From Natrinema sp. SYSU A 869 (GTDB taxonomy: Archaea; Halobacteriota; Halobacteria; Halobacteriales; Natrialbaceae), in the NCBI RefSeq assembly GCF_019879105.1, contig NZ_CP082248.1, positions 496,001 to 560,000 on the forward strand: a stretch of DNA of 64,000 nucleotides, in the 5' to 3' direction. This document shows positions 52,996 to 62,342 of this stretch, one piece after another (within the stretch, counting starts at the first letter, position 1; every line of letters starts with the position of its first letter). A program made the translations under genes and the position numbers. The notes beneath the pieces were generated by a model, which was not told the origin of the DNA, did no database searches, and saw nothing but the letters and a program-made list of their open reading frames with translations.

Positions 52996-53489
52996 AGGAT
53001 TTTTTCGACTAGCGATCGTTGTTCGACGTGAATGCGAACGTCGCTGGCGTTCGTTGCAGCGACCAGGTCGTACCGTTGATCGTCGACGATCAGCGTATGA
53101 CCGGCGGTCCGTCCGGGTGAGACCGAAAGACTTTGCAGTTCCGCGATCGGCTCGGATGGCTCGTACACGAACATCCCATCGACGGTCGTGACGTCTACCC
53201 GGGCGGGCAGCCCCCAGCCGTAGGAATTGAACTCCATCCGGGTGTTCACCAGCGTTTGATCATCCACATGGTACTCATCATATATCCGAGATTTCTCGAC
53301 GCTATGCGTGTACTCAAGGCTCACAGTACTCTCGTCGGAAACTGGCTCGGTAAGGTACCATTCGCCGGTCTCGACGTCCTCGACGACGAGCACTGTTTCA
53401 ATCGGAACCGTTGCGGCAACAGCGATAAGGACCAGTACTGCTGCTACCAGGAGCGCGGCGAAGACGTTCGGACGGAAGACGCGACTCAT
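52992..53489 (-). CDS. DUF1850 protein of the TAXI-TRAP operon
   Basis: A 165-residue protein with an N-terminal signal anchor (FAALLVAAVLVLIAVAATVP) and an extracellular domain carrying VSLEYTHSVEKSRIYDEYHV, the conserved Y-x-H-S-V core of DUF1850. The family is almost always encoded between TAXI receptor and fused permease, as here, and is presumed to be an accessory subunit. The second of two close starts (MSRVF) is used. Confidence 0.85.
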   Translation of the reverse strand: MSRVFRPNVFAALLVAAVLVLIAVAATVPIETVLVVEDVETGEWYLTEPVSDESTVSLEYTHSVEKSRIYDEYHVDDQTLVNTRMEFNSYGWGLPARVDVTTVDGMFVYEPSEPIAELQSLSVSPGRTAGHTLIVDDQRYDLVAATNASDVRIHVEQRSLVEKIL

Positions 53490-53663
53490 TCTCACAGGAG
53501 GTTCAGTGGCATACCCTGGTATTTGAAACGCTGATAGAGACGACCACGATCCCGCAGGAGACCGATGTCATTCGTGTTCTTGAATCGATTCGGTGGACCG
53601 ACGTATGGGCGACCGACCACGAGTCAACGTACACCGCACCGGTTCCAACGATACGGCACCGGA

Positions 53664-54614
53664 TCAAGCGTCGAAGTACGTTGCCGCACCCTCATGGAGT
53701 TCGATGGACATCCCGTTCTGTGCGCTGTCAACTGAAATGAAGTCGGTCTTGATCGAGATGTCACCGAGGTTGTCGAAGATAGCTGCGGTAACCATCTCGA
53801 CGGTATTGGCCGACACATCGGCGTGTGTGGCGATCATCGCCTGGACTGCAACGGTCTCGATATCCTCGTCGACGCCACTATAGGTGCCACCTGGGATGGT
53901 GTCATCAGAGAACCAGGAAGCATCCTCTTTCACCGTCTCGCGGTTCTCGCCCTCGATCGGAACGATCACGATGTCGTTCGTGTTCGCGAGGTCCTCGATC
54001 GCGCCGACCGGCCAGCCGCCGACGACGAACGCCGCATCGATATCACCGTTAGCGAGCTGTTCGGACGCCTGCGAGAAGCTGGCGTTTTGCTCCTCGAAGT
54101 CCGAGATTCCGACTGACTCGAGGATCTGGAGAGCATTGACCTGCGTGCCCGATCCAAGATCCCCCGTGTTGATCGTCACACCGCTGAGATCCTCAAGCGA
54201 CGAGATATCGTTCCCGGCAAGCGTAACGAGCGTGATCGTCTCCGGATATAGCGTCGCAACGCCTTGCAGGGTGTCGATCGGGTTGTCTTGGAAGGCGTCG
54301 ATTCCGGTTCCGTTCTTCGCAAAGGACGCGATATCGTTCTGGATAAGCGCGAAATCGGCCGAGCCGTCCGCGAGACTGCCGACGTTCTCGACGCTTGCGC
54401 CCGTCGACTGGACGTTCAGCGAGAAGTCGGTGTTGTCCTCAACAATTGTTTTGAACTCGTTCGAGAGCGGATAGTATGTCCCGCCGGTGCCACCGGCATG
54501 CCAGCTGAGACGATCCCCACCGTCGCCATTACCGCCAATACAGCCGGCGATCGCGGCCACACTGGCGGCACCAGTCACTTCGAGAAATCGTCGTCGACTT
54601 CCGTGGTGTGACAT
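53664..54614 (-). CDS. TAXI-family TRAP substrate-binding lipoprotein
   Basis: A 316-residue receptor. RRRFLEVTG (residues 7-15) is a Tat motif and AIAGC (Cys25) a lipobox; GGTGGTYYPLSNEFKTIVED is the TAXI signature in which GTYYP contacts ligand. Later blocks VTLAGNDISSLEDLSGVTIN, GSGTQVNALQILESVGI and GGWPVGAIEDL are typical. The start MSHHGS is chosen since upstream codons would place a hydrophobic run before the Tat motif. First gene of the leftward three-gene operon; an AATATAACC TATA-like sequence lies upstream. Confidence 0.9.
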   Translation of the reverse strand: MSHHGSRRRFLEVTGAASVAAIAGCIGGNGDGGDRLSWHAGGTGGTYYPLSNEFKTIVEDNTDFSLNVQSTGASVENVGSLADGSADFALIQNDIASFAKNGTGIDAFQDNPIDTLQGVATLYPETITLVTLAGNDISSLEDLSGVTINTGDLGSGTQVNALQILESVGISDFEEQNASFSQASEQLANGDIDAAFVVGGWPVGAIEDLANTNDIVIVPIEGENRETVKEDASWFSDDTIPGGTYSGVDEDIETVAVQAMIATHADVSANTVEMVTAAIFDNLGDISIKTDFISVDSAQNGMSIELHEGAATYFDA

Positions 54615-54670
54615 CCCAATCCATACTAGGTCATGCAGGGTTATATTTCCGACTATTAATAGAATCACTA

Positions 54671-55260
54671 TTATAAGGAACAGAACATAAATTCTCCTTC
54701 CTCGAGGAGCCAGACAAGAAGCATATCGAAGTAGGGAGTGCTGGCAATCTCGATACTCTTAGGTGTTGTCGAGCAAGCCGCGTCGTCGGCGCTGGCACAC
54801 ATCAGAACGATTTCACGGAACTCTCGGTACCAGCTTCGCGCACGCACGGCGTCGCCGAGCGTGCGCTTGATCACCGAGAAGACGGTCTCAAACAGTGCTC
54901 TCTGGCCGTAGAGAGTCCCATCGATCACGCGCATAACGCGCGGATCGATGGGACAGAATTCACGATGCTTGATTAGCGGTCTTACACCTTCTTCTCGCAG
55001 TTTCTCACGTAATTGCTGCCAGCCGAGCTGGGTGTCGTGACGTTTCTCGGTCGTACAGTGAACGTTGAGAACAGCTTGTGACTCTGTATCGACGAGAGCG
55101 GTTGTTTTGAGTGTCTGAACGCGGTAATTCTCCGGCGACAGTAGTGTTTGCTCGCGTTTTCGCGGTCGAAAAACGTCGAATCTATTGCTGCGTGACCAGA
55201 CGGCTCGTGCACCTATGGAAACGCTGCTACCCGAACAAACCACCGTTGTCAATAAAATAG
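54671..55260 (-). pseudogene. IS5-family transposase, degraded
   Basis: Segments in different minus-strand frames: VHEPSGHAAIDSTFFDRENA SKHYCRR (DDE start with Asp), then NYRVQTLKTTALVDTESQAV, LREKLREEGVRPLIKHREFC and ETVFSVIKRTLGDAVRARSW YREFREIVLMC (Y..ET.FS.IKR contains the catalytic Glu). The C-terminus runs into unrelated sequence to the stop at 54671. Confidence 0.8.
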
Positions 55261-55371
55261 TTGTGCCGTCCCGGTGTCTGCTGCTTCCACAGCCGGAAGT
55301 CGGTCGGTATCTTGTAGCTGTGCGGTGGCTGTTTGACAGAGCTGTCGCTCTTGGAGGGTCTCGGCCGACCA

Positions 55372-55400
55372 CTGAGGGCCGCCCGCTCGGCGGCCCTCAG
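55372..55400. repeat. 12-bp perfect hairpin
   Basis: CTGAGGGCCGCC (55372-55383) and GGCGGCCCTCAG (55389-55400) around a CGCTC loop. It lies between the IS5 remnant and the IS110 fragment. Confidence 0.8.
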
Positions 55401-55409
55401 ATCTCTCGA

Positions 55410-55590
55410 CTACGCACTCACACCAGGTGGATCATATACTTCTCCTCGGTCAAGCATATGGTAAATCAACACCAACATCTTCCGAGCTGTTGCCACGATC
55501 GCTTTCTGTGAGTTCTTTCGGTTTGCTAGCCGCTCGTAGAAGCGCGTCAGATACTCGTCGTTAGCAACTGGAGAAGTACTGCGAAAAGCG
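55410..55590 (-). pseudogene. IS110-family transposase C-terminal fragment
   Basis: The minus strand reads TRFYERLANRKNSQKAIVAT ARKMLVLIYHMLDRGEVYDP PGVSA and stops. The A..A.ARK.L...Y.ML..GE.Y.P motif is the C-terminal transposase_20 domain end of IS110. The 5' part is absent. Confidence 0.75.
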
Positions 55591-55723
55591 TCGGGAACTG
55601 GTCTGTTTGCTAGCATGCTAGGAAATATCACGCCAGTATCTATCGTGGCACCTTTAAACATATTTATATAATAATATTATTTTAGCATAGACCTTTTACC
55701 GCTGTATAGACTGCCTATCACAA

Positions 55724-55888
55724 ATGACTGAGAATACACTTATCAAGCGGATCGAGACCCTCGATCCGGATCACATCAATATCGAACAAGTTACATCTTA
55801 TGAGGACGGCGATAGGACGGTGATCTGCGACCGGAAGAACACGCAGGCATGGATCAGATCTGATTCCACAGTCGCTATCAACGTCTGA
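55724..55888 (+). CDS. Small haloarchaeal protein (DUF7331-like)
   Basis: A 54-residue protein starting MTENTLIKRIETLDPDHINI and ending DRKNTQAWIRSDSTVAINV. The DR-N-x-x-AW-x-x-SD motif is that of a widespread tiny haloarchaeal family, tentatively DUF7331; a longer relative is encoded at 61530-61790. Function unknown. It lies about 130 bases past the convergent end of the RnfC-like gene and may be transcribed independently. Confidence 0.6.
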   Translation: MTENTLIKRIETLDPDHINIEQVTSYEDGDRTVICDRKNTQAWIRSDSTVAINV

Positions 55889-56015
55889 CACTGAACCGTC
55901 GGCTGTAGTCGGTTACCGACCGTCGCTACCCAGCGTAACAAGCGGTATACGCTTTCAGAAACGGTTGATCACCCGGATGAAAAATCGCCGCGAAGCCCGA
56001 CAGCTCGCGACGCAG

Positions 56016-57257
56016 TCAGCGGCAGTCGGAACAGACGTACTCAGTTCCCTCAACGTGTTCGGGTTCGGGCATGGTTCTGTAGCTTCCACACTCGATACAC
56101 CACGTCCAGTAGATCCCGCGCTCTTCGCCCTCAGCTGACGACTTGGCCGCCACTCCGATCGACTCGTTCAGAATTTCGATATGCGTTTCGCCTACCTCAA
56201 TCACTTCGCCGTCAATCGAGGCGTGATGGGTATTGCTAATGCCGTTGGGAGCTGGCGTGGCAATCATCTCCCCTTCCTCTACGTAGTCGCCGGGACCAAC
56301 GATCGGCTGACTTCGCTCGACCACGCCCTCGAACAATGGATTGGTGATCATCGAAATCCGGACGAAGTCGGGATCAACGCGCGTCGGCTCCGTCTCGTGA
56401 TTGCCCTCCCAATCGTAGGAGTTGATTACGTTGACGCGACCGTCACCTAGTGTATTCTTTGTGACGGCATCTGCGTCCAGAACCGTGAGGCAGTTCGTGC
56501 GCTTGGTGACACCAAAGTCAGCGGGCGGCGCTTCAATCGGAAAACACCAGCCCGGTCCACCATCCAAGAGCATCTCATCCTTAGAGAGGTCGTCGACAGA
56601 GGCGCCCGCCGCCTCGAGGAGGCGCGAGGCAGGCGTTCCGATTGGGACCTCGAGGAACCGATGCTCTGGAACATTTCCGTCAACGTGAATGTACTTCCGG
56701 GTCACCGGTTCTCCATCGACGAACGTCCGGTAAATATCCCATAACGTCTCAGTGTTCTGTACGATCCACCCGTAGTCCATCGGCAGCTCGTCCCCGCCCA
56801 TGGTAACGCTAGCGACTATACGCAACACAACGCTCTCCATCCCGTACTCGTACCGATCCTCGGTATACGCGAACACGACACCTGACTCCTCGTCTGCATC
56901 GATCGGCAGGTCTTCGGGCATGTAGACCGTGGCGTCGGTGGCCGTCTCAAGTTCCCGGTTCCACACCCGGTCCTTGTGTTTGGGTGTCACGACAACTGTC
57001 TCGAACGCAGAGTCGAGCAATGCATCAAAGAGTTCGGCGAACCGGTCCGCACGTTCTTGGCCCAACCACTTGTCGATGTAGTAGTTGGGTTCGCTTTCCT
57101 GATGATTGACGAGCAGGTGATCCACCTCGTCGAGCCGCTCCCACTTAGCGTACGTCGGGAATCCTGCCCCGCCCGCTCCTGATACTCCGGCATTACGAAT
57201 CGTCGTCGCGATCTCCGGCACCTCAACCTGATCGAGCTGCGAGAGGCTGATGCTCAT
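56016..57257 (-). CDS. RnfC/PduS-like flavoprotein with C-terminal zinc ribbon
   Basis: A 413-residue protein. Residues 22-36 carry NAGVSGAGGAGFPTYAKW, the GxGGAGFP FMN/NADH-binding motif shared by NuoF, RnfC, PrdC and the cobalamin reductase PduS. Next comes a Rossmann-type region (VDHLLVNHQESEPNYYIDKW), then the SLBB-like domain (YIHVDGNVPEHRFLEVPIGT PASRLLEAAG) and a barrel-sandwich lipoyl-like segment (PIVGPGDYVEEGEMIATPAP). The end has two CxxC pairs (CIECG...CSDC) in place of the usual 4Fe-4S ferredoxin domain. It is monocistronic, with no rnf or nuo genes in the window. An electron-transfer role, perhaps in a reductase, is inferred. Confidence 0.75.
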   Translation of the reverse strand: MSISLSQLDQVEVPEIATTIRNAGVSGAGGAGFPTYAKWERLDEVDHLLVNHQESEPNYYIDKWLGQERADRFAELFDALLDSAFETVVVTPKHKDRVWNRELETATDATVYMPEDLPIDADEESGVVFAYTEDRYEYGMESVVLRIVASVTMGGDELPMDYGWIVQNTETLWDIYRTFVDGEPVTRKYIHVDGNVPEHRFLEVPIGTPASRLLEAAGASVDDLSKDEMLLDGGPGWCFPIEAPPADFGVTKRTNCLTVLDADAVTKNTLGDGRVNVINSYDWEGNHETEPTRVDPDFVRISMITNPLFEGVVERSQPIVGPGDYVEEGEMIATPAPNGISNTHHASIDGEVIEVGETHIEILNESIGVAAKSSAEGEERGIYWTWCIECGSYRTMPEPEHVEGTEYVCSDCR

Positions 57258-57514
57258 CGCATCATGTGTATTGTTAACGAATAACTATAACATTTGCGGT
57301 GTGCATAACAATTCTGGAATAGATTCAAAGGTAGACAGGGGGTTCGCGTCGCCCGCCAGCACGTGCCGAAGCATCCACTCAGAACCAGCCGCTACTATGC
57401 GACTGAATGCACTACTACTCACGGTCCCTTCCACTACACTGGATAAGAGCAATAACAGTTGTTACGATATGAAATTATTATTCAAAACAAGAGAATGGAT
57501 CTATCCGAGTGGGC

Positions 57515-57859
57515 TCATATGTAGAAGTCAGTTCCTATGATCTGCTCAAACCAGCCATCGGTGTTGAGGATGAGACTGAGGAAGTTGAGATAGCCTTGGA
57601 GATGATGTTTAGAGACGCCTCGAAACCGTCGCAACCAGTTGCGGAGGAAGCTGTGTCTGTTTTCACAGCTATTGATATGAGCATCACCGACAGCGTAATG
57701 CTCGGAGTGAGTGATGGCTAAGTAGCTATCAATCGCGTTATACCCCTCGATTTCATTGTACATGTCGTACTGATCTGTACACAAGACCACACTTTGTTCT
57801 GTTGAACGGGCTTTCCCTCTGCGGATTTTATCGTTGATTTCAGGGGATTTGGATGCCAT
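57515..57859 (-). pseudogene. IS1595-family transposase C-terminal fragment
   Basis: Reads STEQSVVLCTDQYDMYNEIE, YNAIDSYLAITHSEHYAVGD AHINSCENRHSFLRNWLRRF RGVSKHHLQGYLNFL, matching the last 110 residues of the transposase at 49033-49926. The N-terminal two-thirds is missing. Confidence 0.85.
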
Positions 57860-57869
57860 CTGGCGATAT

Positions 57870-58115
57870 AGGCCGTCTCAGGAACCTCGCACAGACGTTT
57901 CGAGAGTTCGCCACCACATAGAGGAGCCAGACGTACCCGCCGTCGCCAACGGCGACGACGGGTACAATACGTCCACGAAGATCGCACTCCTGCTGCTCAA
58001 AGAGGAGATCGACAAACCGCTCCGGAAGCTCGAAGACTACCTTAATGAGATGCCTGGGATCCTCGGTGTATTTGGAATCGAGAAATCACCAGATTACACG
58101 TCGTTCAGCAAGCGG
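57870..58115 (+). pseudogene. IS5-family transposase N-terminal fragment
   Basis: The plus strand reads VRHHIEEPDVPAVANGDDGY, STKIALLLLKEEIDKPLRKL EDYLNEMPGILGVFGIEKSP DYTSFSKRD, the typical N-terminal domain of haloarchaeal IS5-type transposases (DYTSFSKW). It is cut at about 58115 where an IS6-derived sequence begins. Confidence 0.75.
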
Positions 58116-58119
58116 GACG

Positions 58120-58215
58120 TTGAATTTTTCATGTTTTCGTATCGAAATCGGAGCCTGAGATGATAGAGTGCAGCTTTGAGCCACGGAGCTGAATCGACGA
58201 GAAACACGACGAAGA
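58120..58215 (-). mobile_element. IS6-type transposase fragment
   Basis: TTTCATGTTTTCGTATCGAA and CGACGAGAAACACG correspond base by base to the middle of the IS6 relic at 31328-31410. Short fragment only. Confidence 0.65.
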
Positions 58216-58459
58216 TGCCGTGTTTCTCTATACGCTCTTGTGTAGCACATTGTTGATGTAGAGCTATCTTGCGATTCTGTGGTGAACTGAGCGAGACTAG
58301 AATTCGGTCGTTGGGCGATCAGACGATCAGTTTCTGTTACAACTCCTCTACGGAGAGGGTGTCATAGAAGGATTAGCACACTATAGTCAGGATAGGTATT
58401 GTTATAACAGATTATTTGCTTAGATATGCGTACACCAAGTGCACGAATCTTAGAGCTAG

Positions 58460-58660
58460 TCAGAGAGTACCCTTTCGTTTCCGAATAATGATCTCTCATA
58501 CCCTTTCAGCGTGGTTCGTCTCAGATTGAACGAATGCTGTGAGGATGGCTTCGACGATCTCGGAGCCAGCCGCTCCGAAATCGTCACACTCAGCGACCAG
58601 TTCATCCACTTTTTCCACGGTCTCTTCGTCAACAGCAACGCCGAATTTCATCTTTGTCAT
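58460..58660 (-). pseudogene. Ribbon-helix-helix (CopG-like) regulator with nonsense codon
   Basis: MTKMKFGVAVDEETVEKVDE LVAECDDFGAAGSEIVEAIL is a standard haloarchaeal RHH protein: beta-strand, helix, G/S-S-E turn, helix. A TGA (58496-58498) replaces an arginine codon after HAERV; the frame then reads EIIIRKRKGTL to the natural stop at 58460. The truncated 54-residue product keeps the whole RHH fold and may still bind DNA. Confidence 0.75.
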
Positions 58661-58683
58661 ATCTAAAACGTGCTAAGAACAGC

Positions 58684-58698
58684 GTGCACTAAGTGCAC
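58684..58698. promoter_or_regulatory. Palindromic operator candidate upstream of the RHH gene
   Basis: GTGCACTAAGTGCAC, 7-bp arms around one base, about 24 bases before the RHH start codon. A half site AAGTGCAC lies past the gene at 58437-58444. RHH proteins usually bind such palindromes at their own promoter. Confidence 0.5.
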
Positions 58699-58804
58699 GG
58701 CGATTTCAATCCGTTAAAATAGATTCCACAGACCATGTGAACTCTTCTATGACACGCTCTTAGCCAGCTGAAGTAGATGGAGTTCCTCCGCACATGATAG
58801 GGAC

Positions 58805-59488
58805 ATGATAGAGGAACTCCGGTTGGCTGATGCGGACGCCAGTATTGTACCGTTTTTGGATGGGGAGCGCACGCCAGCCGACCTGATCCAGCTGGCGTGC
58901 GCGTTGCATGCCTCAGACGCCTCATTCGCCGAAATTCGCGATGTGATCAGCTGGTTTGGTGTCGACCGCAGCCGCCCCGCGATCCGCAACTGGTGGCAAT
59001 CGTTCGCTGACTCTCACGAGCAAACGTTCACCGCCGAACCTGACCGCGTTGCGGTCGACGAAAAGCAGGTTCAGCTGGCCGAAGAGCGCGACGTCTGGCT
59101 GTATGCGGCGATCGTTATCGATTCGAAAGTCGTGCTGCACGCACGACTTTCTGAAACCCGTGGAACCGACCCAGCGACGTCGTTTCTCCACGAATTACAA
59201 GAGAAACACCGCGTCGAAGAGGCGGAGTTTCTCGTCGACGGCATGGGCTATCTCACCGCTCTTGCAAAGACCGATCTCAGTGGACACCTCGACTACACCG
59301 ACCGCAATATCGTCGAAAAGCTGTTTCAGACGTTCACGATGCGGATCGGACGATTTTACGAAAATTGGAACGGCAGTCAGCCAAGCGCCGAGCGCTGGCT
59401 GACTGCCTACGTCTATTACTACAATCATCTCCGGAGTCACCAAGCGCTTGACAACCAACCGCCGGTCGAAGCTGCCGGCCTAAGTTAA
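58805..59488 (+). CDS. IS6-family transposase, intact
   Basis: A 227-residue transposase: HTH-like LACALHASDASFAEIRDVIS, then DDE residues in VAVDEKQVQLAEERDVWLYA AIVIDSK, FLVDGMGYLTALAKTDLSGH and the Glu region NIVEKLFQTFTMRIGRFYEN with the C-terminal YYYNHLRSHQALDNQPPVEA. Length normal for IS6. An inverted repeat GGAGTTCCTC...GAGGAACTCC spans its start (58779-58821). The right end probably lies at AGTTAACAGTGCC (about 59483-59495); the left end was not found. Confidence 0.85.
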   Translation: MIEELRLADADASIVPFLDGERTPADLIQLACALHASDASFAEIRDVISWFGVDRSRPAIRNWWQSFADSHEQTFTAEPDRVAVDEKQVQLAEERDVWLYAAIVIDSKVVLHARLSETRGTDPATSFLHELQEKHRVEEAEFLVDGMGYLTALAKTDLSGHLDYTDRNIVEKLFQTFTMRIGRFYENWNGSQPSAERWLTAYVYYYNHLRSHQALDNQPPVEAAGLS

Positions 59489-60844
59489 CAGTGCCTGACA
59501 TCGGCAACCGTAGAAGTACAGACAAGAGCCATGATCTTTATCCTGTGGATAAGGACGACAGCTCTGTCCTCGTCAAGCGAGAGGTGTAGGGCGGGAGACG
59601 GTGACGAACTGAAGCGATTATGGGACATCAGAGACCGTGTCACGGACCTGCGTCAAGTGCTCGTAGAGTTCAACAAGAAAACACGGCGGGCTGACAGACA
59701 CTCACAGTCGCAGGAATTTTGCCGCTACTGACAACAGTATGGCCGTAATTCTTCTGTTCCGGATTCCATCTGCTCGCCCGTATCAAAATCACTTGATCCG
59801 TGGAGAATGTTCAGTGGCACGGGTTCTCCCAGTATCCTGGTGTAACCGAGTCAGAACATCTAATCTCGCAAAAGAAGCCGTCGCACTCCTCGATCAACTG
59901 TACAAGGACTTCCCTGCTCACTTCAGCCGCTGTCCTCGGGCTGCCGGCAGGCATTGCATGAAGCCATGTCCGATGAATCTGCGGCTCTGCCGATGCAGAG
60001 GAAGGGTTCTCATCCCTGAAATAGCCGGTTTTCGTCTCAAACCACGCCCCGTCCCAGTGTGGTAATCTTCCGAAAAAAGATCATGCGGCGGGATTTCATT
60101 GATGGATTGAACCCACCGAAGACGGAATATCTCTGTACGGAGTGCTGGCAAGCGTAGACCAACGAATTCCTTCAACACAACCTAACGATTGCTCCATGCT
60201 AACCTGTGGACTGCACCCAGCCTGGTAGCAAATACGGTCGTTTTCCTCATTCTACACCGTGTCCCACTCGTAGAAGAACAGGTGAATGCGCATGGGCAGC
60301 GTGACCAGTGATTCCTGGGTGTCGTAACGCAAGCAAAATATCGGCCAGAACCAGCACAGCAGGGAATCCGCAGTAGACTGGCCCATAGACAGACACTAAC
60401 TGGGCACACACCCGCAGAAATCAAGACGGAAACCTGGCACCCTCTTGTACCGTCTCGCGGTTCACGGCTGAGATTCTGGTTCAGGGGTCATCAGCAAGAT
60501 AACGCTACTTATTGACCGGGGATGGATAGAATACGTTACAAGACCTCATTCCCTGGAATTAGAGATGGTCTGAGAATGGGGATCTCCGTTGAATCGATCC
60601 GACCATGTTCTCGTTTGGTGGCGAGAAGCCGGGATGAGAACGAATGTATCCGTCCCCACCGACTGATAATTCCGTAGCGGTCTACCATCACCCGTAATTC
60701 GGCGAAACCCCATCAGTATTTTCACGACTATCCAACTCTCAGTTTACCCAGGGTCTCACGCGAATCCTCTGAGCTCTGACTGCTCCGTATTAACCGGTTC
60801 AATGACATACGCGTCCTCGTTTGATGGATTGTTGATAGCTGCTG
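59489..60844. other. Gene-poor decayed region
   Basis: No intact gene in 1.35 kb. Some protein-like scraps occur, for example DELKRLWDIRDRVTDLRQVL (plus, near 59610), LAKEAVALLDQLYKDFPAHF (plus, near 59870) and a minus-strand TLPMRIHLFFYEWDTV (near 60280), but none can be assigned. Probably the remains of host-type genes. Confidence 0.45.
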
Positions 60845-61404
60845 AGATTAGGTAGGCCACAAGAACACCGCTTGGATACGGGTGGCACAGTTCCCGGCGT
60901 TCGTCCCGTCGGCTGCGAGCCACGTGATTTCGTCTTTCTGGGGGAGGACGACCGGATCCGGTTGTGGATTCGGTCCACGACGCCGTTCGGGTCGGTGGTG
61001 AGCACGGTCACGGTTCGCAGGCGTTTGCCGTTGCCGCCGTGCTACTCTTCCCAGAGATCGGGCATAGAAAATGGGTGACAGCTTCCCGGTAGATGCGGTA
61101 TGGATGCTTTGGGCCGCCGTTCTGTCGCTGCCACTTGTAGAAGCCGGAAGACACGGGCGCTTCATCCACGCATCCCGAAACGATGGCTTCTCGTGGGCGG
61201 GTTCGGACCAGGCGTTGATGAAACCCTCGCCGGGACCAGTCCCACGTGTACCGGTCGATCTCGTCGGGAGCTTCGTTCGTGATGACCTCCAGCGGGTCTC
61301 CGGGTGCAATATTGAAGCTGGCATCCGCTGTCCGCTACGATTCGGGCATCAAACTGGTCTTCGAGATCTTTTTGGATAATGAACAGCGGGGTACGACCAC
61401 ATAT
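60845..61404 (-). pseudogene. SRAP/HMCES-family protein (YedK-like), degraded
   Basis: The minus strand begins CGRTPLFIIQKDLEDQFDAR, where the Cys-Gly-Arg start is the signature of SRAP proteins whose Cys2 crosslinks abasic sites. The codon before Cys is ATA instead of ATG. Later pieces in shifted frames: NIAPGDPLEVITNEAPDEID, INAWSEPAHEKPSFRDAWMK, GFYKWQRQNGGPKHPYRIYR and TVLTTDPNGVVDRIHNRI. At least three frameshifts. SRAP proteins shield abasic sites in single-stranded DNA. Confidence 0.8.
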
Positions 61405-61529
61405 ACCAGGTTCTACGGCTGCAGACGCGAAAAGGATCGCGGCGCTCTCTATTTCCAGTCCACGACGAGGACTCTAGGACATTACAATCTCACCGCCCGA
61501 ATAGGCCCTATAGTGTGGCGTAGTCTCGC

Positions 61530-61790
61530 TTATGCTGTCTGCTCAAGCGATTGTGTCGTGTCTGATTGAATCCATGCATCTGGGTCTCTTTGGTCGTAGA
61601 TGAACGTCTGGTCCTGCGCGAGATTGAGTGCAGCATAGCGGTCAGGAATCGCAGGCAGTTTTGCGCGCTGCGACACATCTCCTTGCTGCTGGACCGCGGA
61701 TTGCTCGTAAGTAGACTGTTCCGTGTGCTTCCTCCTCGAAGACGTATCGTCAGATTCCATCTGTTTCTGCGGTGATTGCCACCGTTGCAT
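61530..61790 (-). CDS. Small haloarchaeal protein (DUF7331-like)
   Basis: An 86-residue protein with a polar glutamine/serine-rich N-terminus and a C-terminal core DRYAALNLAQDQTFIYDQRD PDAWIQSDTTQSLEQ, matching the YDR-N-x-x-AW-x-x-SD pattern of the protein at 55724-55888. It appears intact. Function unknown. Confidence 0.6.
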   Translation of the reverse strand: MQRWQSPQKQMESDDTSSRRKHTEQSTYEQSAVQQQGDVSQRAKLPAIPDRYAALNLAQDQTFIYDQRDPDAWIQSDTTQSLEQTA

Positions 61791-62342
61791 GTGAATGACT
61801 ACCGATTGTGTTTAACTCTTCCTATTACCTGGATATAGGTATATTAGGCAATCCTAACACGGCCTAGTCTGTAGGAAAAATAGTGCTCTAACGTCTTGTA
61901 CGAATACGACGCTCCAGAGGAAATCCATTGACCACCGCAGCGTCGATCTGCCATGGTACTTGCTGGTCTGTATCACCCATCAGCATGGTGTAATACTGGT
62001 GGACGTAGACGGCGAGGAAACACACGGGCGAAGGCCACAATTTGGATCCGAACGGGAGCACATTTCTACAGCCCTTCGGCCCTGGATATCTGCAGTTCAC
62101 GAACCTCACTTACGCGAGATCCGTTACTGAGCCTTCTCATTCATCCACCATGGTGGATGAGTTATGGGCCGCGTTGGTCTCCTTGGAGGCGTTCACCTTG
62201 TTCCCCTGTTACGGGGTCTTTGGTTGTACCTCTAACTCGATTCTTCCTGCCCCGTACGGACATTCGAATCGAATCGTCCGGTGAGTCCTCGTGACTTCGC
62301 CCGCTATTGTGCTGTATGCTACCGTAGAACATAAAACTTTGC
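61791..62342. other. Interval without a recognised gene
   Basis: The minus-strand frame at about 62109-61888 (CRYPGPKGCRNVLPFGSKLW) is not assignable. No repeat or RNA gene seen. Confidence 0.4.
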
